Assembly (NCBI GenBank): GCA_016839425.1
Contig: JAEOUI010000076.1
Location: 1-19,323, forward strand
Source: Promethearchaeota archaeon
GTDB taxonomy: Archaea; Asgardarchaeota; Lokiarchaeia; Sigynarchaeales; SOKP01
Length of the DNA stretch: 19,323 nucleotides
Direction of reading: 5' to 3'
Of this stretch, positions 5,624 through 12,593 are shown piece after piece. Numbering within the stretch: the stretch's first letter is position 1; every line of letters begins with the position of its first letter. A program made the position numbers and the translations under genes. The notes under the pieces were generated by a model that was not told the origin of the DNA, ran no database searches, and saw only the letters and a program-made list of their open reading frames with translations.

Positions 5624-8122
5624 ATGTCCGAAACATCAAATATAAAAAAGGAGTTCTTAGCTAACTTTCAAAGCAAGGTCCTGCAAGGACGAAAGTTACT
5701 ATCAAGCGCGAATCATGTTTGGGCAGATAAACTCTTTAATGACCTTTATTATGAAATAGAAAAAACCGAATGGATTGATACGCAAAAGAAAAAACAATTA
5801 ATAATGATTATCGTAAACACATGGCATCTTTATATAAATTCACTATTAAAAAGAGACGAGACTGGGATTCATTACGATAAAATAAAATATCTTGATGCTT
5901 ATAATAGATTTTTCACATTTTTATCAAAACTTGACGATTTTTATCACTTTAAAATATTTTTTACAAATCTTCTCAAATCCTTTATAGAAATGGAACAATT
6001 ACCTCAATCTGGAATTTCAAAATTTATTAATTCGTTTTCCAGAAAATTATTCAGTCGGGAAGAATTTCTTGAGCTGATTGAACTTCAAACATTATTGATG
6101 TATTTAAGAAAATCAGTTCTTCCTACAAGGTTATTTCTTTTTGGAATGGAGCATCTAAGCGAAACTATTCTAAAATTATCTCCAGATAAGAGGGGATTAT
6201 TCATTGCCGTGTTCTTGGAAAATGTTTGCATTAAATATAATTTAAAAATCCCTGGTCAGGAATTCATAAATGAAATGAATAAAATATTGGTTAATAGGCT
6301 CCCAAACGATCTAAAGAATGAATTCGGAAAGCTTGGAAGGGTCCAAATAAACGAGCGAACATTTCCTACCGTATTACAAGACTTAACAGAATTAGTTTAT
6401 TATTTAACCAATATTGGTGAAGAGAATTGGATCTTGATTCTTATTAGATATATTTATTCAAAGATGGAACAATTCCAATCTTTTCCAGATGCTATAAACC
6501 ATATTAGGCAATTTATCGAATTCTCAATTGACAGAAGCAGATACGATGTAGCTTATGAAATATATGACTTCATTGAGGATTTATTTATAATGAAATCAGA
6601 TTTAGGTTATAGTAACATATTGGTTGAATTATGGGTTGAGGCCTGTAAAAAATTTTTAGAAGTAAAAGAAAGAAAATACCTGCTCCAATCACTCACAAAG
6701 CTCGGAATGAATTTAAAAATACCTCGAACGAATGAACAAATATTGCACTTTTTTCACACTTGTAATTATATTTGGAAGTTTAAATCCTTGTTTTATTCAA
6801 TAGAAAAGAGAGATTTTTGGAGGATGATATTTTATCGGGCGTTATTCGAAGAAGGAAATGTGGTTTTAGCTTCAAAAATATTAACATATCTCGATGAGAA
6901 TTTAAAACCTTTATTAACCGATTTGATTGCTCTAAAGGAGGATGCAAATTCTTTAAAGGAACAAGTTTACTCATTTGACGACGATAAGGAAAATTTCAAG
7001 ATTGAGCAAGAACTCAAAGAATGTGCGCTTCGGATAGATTCCAATGGGTTTATAACCTATAGAATTAAACATATCAACGGCGAAATATTAGAGGGGAACA
7101 TTGAACACGAGTATTGGAACGATGCAATGATATTAGAAATATATTTAGACTTGTTTTCTTTTAATCCCATAAAGAAATTCCAATTTAGTTTCACAGATCT
7201 TGGATCTCTATTTTACTTATATTTACCCGAAAAGCTTAAACAAATATTATCAAATATTGAATTATCCGTAAATAATGGTTCTCCGCGTTTATATGTAATA
7301 TTAGAAAACATGACAATACCCTTTGAAATTATTCAGGGCAAGAAGAACTTTTCAATCCAATTTCCAATTTCCTATAAAATCGGAAGAACAAAGATTGAGG
7401 GTATTTCTTTTGAAGAAAAATCGAACATATCTTCTGATGATTTAAAAGACATTTTAAACCTCGAATCAACAAATTCTATCAATCCAACGAGATGGGATGA
7501 TAAAAATCAGAAAAAAGAACTTTTATTTCCTTTTTTGGGAGGAAAAAATCAAGTTACTCATGTTTCATCGTTTTTAAATTCCGTAGATCGAATAGGTACT
7601 ATGACCCTTATTTCAGAAGATATTGCTTCTCGCGAAAGAGTTCTTTCTGAAATATCTCAAGGAAAACATGATATCATTCATTTTATTGGAAACATTTTCT
7701 TTTCGAAAGCAAGTCCCAAAGACAGTTATATTCTTACTCAAGATAATAATATCATTAAGTTAAAAGAATTATTTCAAGCAATTAAAATTAGCAAGCAAAA
7801 ACCCTTTCTGTTTTTTGACGCTCAAATTTACGATACTAATGCAAATTTAATAGATAATACTAGAATTAATTTTGGACAAATTTTATCAAGTTTTGATATC
7901 GGTTTTATTAAGGGTGCAATTACAAGAAATTACCCAACCTTTGATAACATTACAAATCAAATCGTAGAAGAATTCTATTTAAGCTTACTCAAGAACGATA
8001 CATTAGGAGATGCGATGCTTAAAGCAATTAAATCTAATTATCAAGAGGGTACTCTTAATTACGAAATAGGCTCTAAACTAACAGCCTTTACGCTGTTTGG
8101 ACCACCATGGGATCGTTTATAA
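5624..8122 (+). CDS. Helical-repeat protein with catalytically dead CHAT domain
   Basis: An 832-residue protein without signal or membrane segment. Residues about 1-460 are helical, probably a TPR/HEAT-like solenoid, with no exact repeat visible to me. Residues about 460-620 are strand-rich and end with the pattern that precedes CHAT catalytic cores ('RLYVILENMTIPFEIIQG', like 'l.ivpdg.l..iPfElL'). Residues about 675-832 match the caspase-like CHAT core: 'HDIIHFIGN', 'PFLFFDAQIYD', 'GAITRNYPTFD', 'EEFYLSLLKNDTLGDAMLKA' and the terminal 'LTAFTLFGPPW'. The catalytic histidine of the HFxGH motif is N690, and the catalytic cysteine expected after the alanine of the 'LsACxxG' motif is Q734, so it should be a pseudoprotease. 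TPR-CHAT proteins in bacteria act in cell-death and CRISPR-linked proteolysis; here a scaffold or decoy role is more likely. GTGAT at 5616-5620 before the ATG is a weak ribosome site. It follows the actin gene by 27 bp. Confidence 0.75.
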   Translation: MSETSNIKKEFLANFQSKVLQGRKLLSSANHVWADKLFNDLYYEIEKTEWIDTQKKKQLIMIIVNTWHLYINSLLKRDETGIHYDKIKYLDAYNRFFTFLSKLDDFYHFKIFFTNLLKSFIEMEQLPQSGISKFINSFSRKLFSREEFLELIELQTLLMYLRKSVLPTRLFLFGMEHLSETILKLSPDKRGLFIAVFLENVCIKYNLKIPGQEFINEMNKILVNRLPNDLKNEFGKLGRVQINERTFPTVLQDLTELVYYLTNIGEENWILILIRYIYSKMEQFQSFPDAINHIRQFIEFSIDRSRYDVAYEIYDFIEDLFIMKSDLGYSNILVELWVEACKKFLEVKERKYLLQSLTKLGMNLKIPRTNEQILHFFHTCNYIWKFKSLFYSIEKRDFWRMIFYRALFEEGNVVLASKILTYLDENLKPLLTDLIALKEDANSLKEQVYSFDDDKENFKIEQELKECALRIDSNGFITYRIKHINGEILEGNIEHEYWNDAMILEIYLDLFSFNPIKKFQFSFTDLGSLFYLYLPEKLKQILSNIELSVNNGSPRLYVILENMTIPFEIIQGKKNFSIQFPISYKIGRTKIEGISFEEKSNISSDDLKDILNLESTNSINPTRWDDKNQKKELLFPFLGGKNQVTHVSSFLNSVDRIGTMTLISEDIASRERVLSEISQGKHDIIHFIGNIFFSKASPKDSYILTQDNNIIKLKELFQAIKISKQKPFLFFDAQIYDTNANLIDNTRINFGQILSSFDIGFIKGAITRNYPTFDNITNQIVEEFYLSLLKNDTLGDAMLKAIKSNYQEGTLNYEIGSKLTAFTLFGPPWDRL

Positions 8123-8211
8123 TATAATATTGATATTGTTAATATTTTTATTTGATTATATTCTTTTTCTTAAATAATCCATCTACATGCAAAATCATTT
8201 ATATGAATTTC

Positions 8212-8223
8212 TTTTTTATAATA
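8212..8223 (+). promoter_or_regulatory. TATA box upstream of the PLD-like gene
   Basis: The stretch TTTTTTATAATA lies about 55 nt before the GTG at 8274. A start near 8244 would leave a leader of about 30 nt carrying the ribosome binding site. The core TTTTTATAATA recurs exactly upstream of the gene at 12594, which has the same leader-plus-Shine-Dalgarno layout. Confidence 0.5.
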
Positions 8224-8260
8224 TTTAAAATAAATACTAGAGCCATATTAATTAATGGGT

Positions 8261-8267
8261 AGGTGAT
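8261..8267 (+). promoter_or_regulatory. Perfect Shine-Dalgarno AGGTGAT deciding a GTG start
   Basis: AGGTGAT is fully complementary to the ATCACCT part of the archaeal 16S rRNA 3' end and ends 6 nt before GTG 8274. It supports that GTG as the true start. Confidence 0.7.
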
Positions 8268-8273
8268 ACTTTA

Positions 8274-8810
8274 GTGAGTGATAGAATAATAGAACTTAGA
8301 CTGGAAAATCGGCGTCTCAAGGAACAAGTTCAAAATTTGGAAAATAAAGTTCTTTCGTTAGTTGGAGCAATTAATATTCAAACTTCTGGTGTGTTTGCAA
8401 ATACTAAACATGTGTTGAACGATTTGATCTTAGAAATGATTAGACAAACAGAGGGGCGACTCAATGTAGTATCTCCAAAAATAGGAAAGTTCTACGCAAC
8501 AGAGTTAAAAAATCTTGCGGCTAAAGGAGTTGAGATCTTTGTTATTACCAATGATAGAGGTGGGATGCCAGGAGAGCATCGATTAATATACGACGAAATT
8601 AAATCAACTAATGGGATTAAAGTAGTTAACAATCCAAATGTTAGGTATTTATTGGTATTTAATTCAACCAACGCTATATATTCTGGTGGATCGTTAGATA
8701 GAGACGAATTAGAACGCTCCATATTAATTGCAACTACGGTTGAATCAAAATCGAAGCTAAAAAAGATTAGCGAAATTTTTAGTTTAATGCTTCCATCGTT
8801 TATGAGGTAA
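8274..8810 (+). CDS. PLD-fold-like protein lacking the HKD motif, with N-terminal coiled coil
   Basis: A 178-residue cytoplasmic protein. Residues 1-32 form a short coiled coil ('RIIELRLENRRLKEQVQNLE'), probably for dimerisation. Residues about 45-175 read like one phospholipase-D-type half-domain: a helix, then 'RLNVVSPKI', 'LKNLAAKGVEIFVITND', 'NGIKVVNNPNVRYLLVFNST' and 'AIYSGGSLDRDELERSILI'. This matches the PLD order in which 'H-x-K-x4-D' is followed by 'iGS'. Here the H, K and D positions appear to be V, Y and N, so catalysis is not expected. Catalytically silent PLD-like domains occur as sugar-sensing parts of TrmB regulators, so a sensory role is possible. It precedes the methyltransferase by 94 bp in the same direction. 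The fold call is moderate and the function unknown. Confidence 0.55.
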   Translation: MSDRIIELRLENRRLKEQVQNLENKVLSLVGAINIQTSGVFANTKHVLNDLILEMIRQTEGRLNVVSPKIGKFYATELKNLAAKGVEIFVITNDRGGMPGEHRLIYDEIKSTNGIKVVNNPNVRYLLVFNSTNAIYSGGSLDRDELERSILIATTVESKSKLKKISEIFSLMLPSFMR

Positions 8811-8817
8811 GATTTCA

Positions 8818-8836
8818 TCTTTATATTTTTATTTTA
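8818..8836 (+). terminator. T-rich tract after the PLD-like gene
   Basis: A T-rich stretch directly after the stop codon (three groups of three to five T within 19 bases) may end this transcript before the methyltransferase. No hairpin is seen. Confidence 0.25.
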
Positions 8837-8904
8837 GTAAATCTTACTGAATATGTTCAAATTTTTAATACAAATTCATATACGAAATTAGTTTAAAGAA
8901 AGAA

Positions 8905-11106
8905 ATGGTTGAAAACAACAAAATAATAGATTCTGAAGATATTTCTCGTCTTTTTGGATTAAGATCGAGAATCTTTAAATTATGTATGGACTTTTTTGAT
9001 AAAAAATCTGAAATCGATCAGATTTCTGATTTTAATGAAAAAATTAATTCTTGGAAACAAATATACGAATCTATTTATAGTGGTGTGCTTGATAAATCGC
9101 TTTTCTTCAAGCATTCCTATTTTTCATTGATTCTAAAATCTTTATTTATAATCAAGTTGGGTGTCATCCAAAACTTAGATTTTGAAGAAGTATACGAGGA
9201 TAATATGTCAAACGACTTGGAAGCATTTCAAGTTTTTGAGTATGGCCATTTTTATTGGATAGACCTTCCTAAAAAAGTCTTTCAAGAAATTTACGATGAA
9301 TTAGAGGGGTTAAAATTCGCTCTAGAAGATTTATTTATCGATCTTTATCAAGAGCTTTTTTTTGCCGATCTTCGGCATAAGATTGGAGAATTTTACACTC
9401 CCTTGAAACTAGTATCGAAAATGGTTGAAGATGCATATGTTTTCGGACATAAAGTATTAGATCCTTCTTGTGGTTCTGGAAGCTTTTTAACTAACATCGT
9501 ACTTAAAATCCTGCAAACTAAAAATGAATCTAACGAGGAAAAAATTAATGCGATCAATAATGTATTTGGATTTGATGTGAACCCTTTGGCTGTTTTTACG
9601 GCAAAAATAAACCTTTTTTTGATCTATCTTGAATATTTTGATATTGGAGAAGAAAATCTTCCAAAAGTCAACTTATTTATTGTTGATTCCCTATTTCCCG
9701 AAAAGTACGAAACAAAAATGATGTGCCAAATGAAGAAATTATACAATTCTTTTGATCTGGTTATTGGAAATCCCCCTTGGATTACTTATAAAGACTTGAA
9801 TAGCAAGGATTATCAAGAAGCCGTGAGAATTTTAGCTGAGGAATTCGAAATAAAGCCTTTTAGTCAGTATATCACCCATATAGAGCTCGGAGCACTTTTT
9901 TTTTATGCAGTTACAAAATTTTTAAAAATTGGAGGGAAAGTGTTTTTCATTAATCCTAAAAGCGTGATAAATGGCGACCATTGTTTTTTATTCAGGAGTT
10001 TTTCGATCTTTAACGATTTGGAGATTTGGGACTTTCCCAGCACCAAAATTCTTTTCACAATACCTCATATCTGTTTAAAAGCGACTTTTACTGGTAATAT
10101 TAAGGGCACCTCTATTAAGGATAAGTATCCTATTAAAACAAAAGTTTTTGACGATAATATCGAATTCGTAGAAAATACTCTTTATTCAAGCTTGAAAATA
10201 CAAGCTAAAGGTGCTAAATTAATATTACCTATATATCAGCTAAAATTGTTGAGTAAGTTATCTCATAGCATGTATAAGAATCAGTTTCATCAAGGGGCTA
10301 CTTTAGTACCCCGGACACTAGTTTTTTTTAAAATTAAAAATAAGAACGCGCAGTTGGTTTCCATTTCTTCTGACCCTGATGTTAGGACTACGGCTAAAAA
10401 AGAATGGAACTTTATAATTTCTGAACATCAAGTAGAAAAATCTTTTATCTTCAAATCGTATCTCAATAAGAATTTAGTTCCTTTTTGCTTAAAAAAATTT
10501 AATAAAGTTTTTCTTCCAATTGATAATAAATTTCAGTTTGATCTCAATTACTTGAACATGTTTCCAAAAGCTCGTGCTCTATACGAGGAAATTAATGATT
10601 TATATATGAATAACAAAAAATCTACAACTAAGACAAAAGGATTGTTCGATAATCTTAATTACTGGAACAAGTTGACTAAACAAAATCATAACAAAAATTT
10701 TCTCGTTGTATATAATGCTTCTGGATCGAATTTAAAATCTGCCGTAATTAATAATTTCAAAAAAAATATAATCGTACCATCAGAGAATTATTATTTATCT
10801 TCTAACTCTAAAGATGAGGCGTATTATTTATCTTCTATACTTAATTCTCATATAATTTCTAATAGCATTAAAATCATAAAAAGCTCTCGTCATATTCACA
10901 AAAGACCTTTTTCATTTCCCATCCCTAAATTTAATAGTGATAACAACGATCATCAAGAATTAGCTCGAAAAGGGCGAAAATATCACGCTGCAGTTCAAGA
11001 TATGGTAAATAACAATCCAAGCATTAACGCAAATAAAGTCAGATTGCTCTTACATAAAAAATTAGGAAAGCTCGACATTTTAGTTGAAAAAATCATTTTC
11101 AAATGA
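8905..11106 (+). CDS. Gamma-class N6-adenine DNA methyltransferase (Eco57I/type I M-like)
   Basis: A 733-residue DNA methyltransferase that would transfer a methyl group from S-adenosylmethionine to adenine N6. Residues about 1-155 are helical, as in the N-terminal domain of type I M subunits. 'KIGEFYTPLKLVSKMV' is the usual lead into the catalytic domain; motif I is 'VLDPSCGSGSF' (D186-S193) and motif IV is N289-P290-P291-W292. Motif order (I before IV, then the recognition region) is gamma-class. Residues about 400-650 should form the target recognition domain, and the end 'HKRPFSFPIPKFN' resembles the tail of Eco57I-like enzymes. I see no PD-(D/E)xK nuclease motif at the N-terminus and no restriction subunit nearby, so it appears to be an orphan, possibly for gene regulation or self-protection against mobile DNA. 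There is no Shine-Dalgarno motif before the ATG. The enzyme class is firm; the target site is unknown. Confidence 0.88.
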   Translation: MVENNKIIDSEDISRLFGLRSRIFKLCMDFFDKKSEIDQISDFNEKINSWKQIYESIYSGVLDKSLFFKHSYFSLILKSLFIIKLGVIQNLDFEEVYEDNMSNDLEAFQVFEYGHFYWIDLPKKVFQEIYDELEGLKFALEDLFIDLYQELFFADLRHKIGEFYTPLKLVSKMVEDAYVFGHKVLDPSCGSGSFLTNIVLKILQTKNESNEEKINAINNVFGFDVNPLAVFTAKINLFLIYLEYFDIGEENLPKVNLFIVDSLFPEKYETKMMCQMKKLYNSFDLVIGNPPWITYKDLNSKDYQEAVRILAEEFEIKPFSQYITHIELGALFFYAVTKFLKIGGKVFFINPKSVINGDHCFLFRSFSIFNDLEIWDFPSTKILFTIPHICLKATFTGNIKGTSIKDKYPIKTKVFDDNIEFVENTLYSSLKIQAKGAKLILPIYQLKLLSKLSHSMYKNQFHQGATLVPRTLVFFKIKNKNAQLVSISSDPDVRTTAKKEWNFIISEHQVEKSFIFKSYLNKNLVPFCLKKFNKVFLPIDNKFQFDLNYLNMFPKARALYEEINDLYMNNKKSTTKTKGLFDNLNYWNKLTKQNHNKNFLVVYNASGSNLKSAVINNFKKNIIVPSENYYLSSNSKDEAYYLSSILNSHIISNSIKIIKSSRHIHKRPFSFPIPKFNSDNNDHQELARKGRKYHAAVQDMVNNNPSINANKVRLLLHKKLGKLDILVEKIIFK

Positions 11107-11206
11107 TATACAAGCCTCTATTGATTTTTAAAAAGCTTTTTCTTACATGATGCATTTTACAAATTGAATAAACGAGAAAAAAAAGTGACGCAACAGGGAA
11201 TAATTT

Positions 11207-12349
11207 TTGAATTTTAAAGAACTAGGAATTAACAATACTTATGTCGACGCCCTTTTCAAACAAAATATAACAAAGCCTACCCCGGTGCAAGAAAAATCCA
11301 TCCCTCTAGTCCTTCAAGGAAAGCACTTGATGGTGCAATCGAAAACCGGAACGGGTAAAACGCTTGCTTTCACGCTTCCAATAATTGAGAAATTAAAAGG
11401 TATTAAAAACGAGGCTTTAATTTTAGTACCTACAAGGGAGCTTGCTAAACAAGTACAAGAAGTCGTCGAAAGCCTTGGAGACGATTTTAAATCGATTCCG
11501 ATATATGGGGGCGTTTCAATAAATAATCAAATTGAATATCTAAAAAAAGGAGTACAAATTATTTGCGGTACGCCTGGACGAATTATTGATCTTTACAAGA
11601 GAAGGGAATTGGACTTCTCAAACATCCGATTCGTTGTACTTGATGAGGCAGATAGATTATGGGATATGGGGTTTTCCCCCGATATCAAGTACATTCTAAA
11701 CCAAATAAAAACAAACTATCAATTTTTACTTTTTTCTGCCACTTTAGATCCTGATATTAGAGATCTAGTCAAGAAACACTCGAAAAACGATTTCAAGTTC
11801 TTGAATCTAAGTAGGGACGACCTCACTGTTGGAAATACAAGACAATACTATTATCTGATCGATAGGTTTGACCAGAAATTTAACTCGTTCTTGCAAGTAT
11901 TAAGAAAAGAGAAACCAAAATTTTCACTTATTTTTACGAATACAAAAAAGACGGCTTCCTGGCTCGCCAAAAAATTAGAATCGTTAAATAATCAGTTTCG
12001 AGTTGGTTTAATTTCGGGAGATCTTTCGCAATTTAAAAGAGAAAAGATTTTGAGCCAGTTCAAGGATCGCAAGGTTAACATGCTCATTGCTACGGATGTG
12101 GCAGCTCGAGGGCTCGATATCGATAATATAACTCATGTATTTAATTATGATGTGCCCAAGTTTCCCGAGAATTATGTCCACAGGATCGGACGCACCTCGA
12201 GAATGAACAAGAAGGGTGTTGCAATTACAATATGTTTAAAAGACGAGTATGAATACCTTTGTCACATCGAAGGATTCATTGATAAAGAATTGAAGAAAAA
12301 GACCTTATTCAGGCAGGAACAAAAACAATTAAGATTTCCTTTTTATTAG
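11207..12349 (+). CDS. DEAD-box ATP-dependent RNA helicase, TTG start
   Basis: A 380-residue two-lobed RNA helicase with every canonical motif: Q motif 'TKPTPVQEKSIP', Walker A 'SKTGTGKT', Ia 'PTRELAKQ', Ib 'TPGRI', II 'DEAD', III 'SAT', IV 'LIFTNTKKTA', V 'ATDVAARGLDI' and VI 'HRIGRTSR'. It unwinds short RNA duplexes using ATP and probably helps ribosome assembly or RNA turnover. It is essentially the bare core, with only about 20 residues after motif VI's lobe and no RGG tail or extra domain. The start is TTG 11207: an in-frame stop lies at 11201-11203, and the phenylalanine at residue 3, the conserved aromatic upstream of the Q motif, would be lost with any later start. AGGGA at 11195-11199 is a partial ribosome site. 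It seems to be transcribed alone. Confidence 0.97.
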   Translation: MNFKELGINNTYVDALFKQNITKPTPVQEKSIPLVLQGKHLMVQSKTGTGKTLAFTLPIIEKLKGIKNEALILVPTRELAKQVQEVVESLGDDFKSIPIYGGVSINNQIEYLKKGVQIICGTPGRIIDLYKRRELDFSNIRFVVLDEADRLWDMGFSPDIKYILNQIKTNYQFLLFSATLDPDIRDLVKKHSKNDFKFLNLSRDDLTVGNTRQYYYLIDRFDQKFNSFLQVLRKEKPKFSLIFTNTKKTASWLAKKLESLNNQFRVGLISGDLSQFKREKILSQFKDRKVNMLIATDVAARGLDIDNITHVFNYDVPKFPENYVHRIGRTSRMNKKGVAITICLKDEYEYLCHIEGFIDKELKKKTLFRQEQKQLRFPFY

Positions 12350-12356
12350 CTACTCG

Positions 12357-12390
12357 CAATTTTTAATTAACTTTTTATGCTTTATTTTTT
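12357..12390 (+). terminator. T-rich terminator after the DEAD-box gene
   Basis: Three T runs of five to six bases lie within about 35 bases of the helicase stop codon, with no strong stem. This is consistent with archaeal oligo-T termination. Confidence 0.4.
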
Positions 12391-12401
12391 AAATGGAAAT
12401 T

Positions 12402-12440
12402 AGAATTATAATTCTCTAATGAGATCCCTTCTCAAGAGAA
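12402..12440. other. Palindrome plus overlapping imperfect hairpin in the 244-bp intergenic region
   Basis: AGAATTATAATTCT at 12402-12415 is a perfect 14-bp palindrome. Overlapping it, TTCTCT (12412-12417) pairs with AGAGAA (12435-12440) and TGAG (12420-12423) pairs with CTCA (12431-12434), leaving a two-base bulge and a seven-base loop. No T run follows directly. It could be an operator for a dimeric regulator, a transcript-end structure or part of a small RNA. In such AT-rich DNA the palindrome alone could arise by chance. Confidence 0.35.
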
Positions 12441-12521
12441 TAATAGTATTTCATTTTTTTACCATATAAATTTAAATACCAAAAAACATTGTTTTTTTCT
12501 TATATTTGATTCAATAGTGTA

Positions 12522-12532
12522 TTTTTATAATA
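12522..12532 (+). promoter_or_regulatory. TATA box of the GNAT membrane protein operon
   Basis: TTTTTATAATA lies about 66 nt before ATG 12594, predicting a start near 12553 and a leader of about 40 nt. A second TATA-like stretch, TTTAAATA near 12471-12478, could be an alternative upstream promoter. Confidence 0.5.
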
Positions 12533-12577
12533 AATCTTAAAATATTCTTTTCAAGCTTATTAAATTAGATTTCATCT

Positions 12578-12583
12578 GGAGGG
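12578..12583 (+). promoter_or_regulatory. Strong Shine-Dalgarno GGAGGG
   Basis: GGAGGG ends 10 nt before ATG 12594 and fixes this start. It is one of only two strong ribosome sites in the window, both on leadered transcripts. Confidence 0.75.
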
Positions 12584-12593
12584 TAAATTTAAC

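Noticed and set aside
7664..7825. Active caspase-like protease
   Set aside because: N690 and Q734 occupy the catalytic His and Cys positions, so protease activity is not supported.
8274..8810. BfiI-like PLD restriction endonuclease partnering the methyltransferase
   Set aside because: The H-x-K-x4-D motif is absent, so nuclease activity is unlikely.
11130..11141. 12-bp palindrome AAAAAGCTTTTT after the methyltransferase gene
   Set aside because: It has no loop and is nearly all A/T; such palindromes are expected by chance here, though it may contribute to termination.
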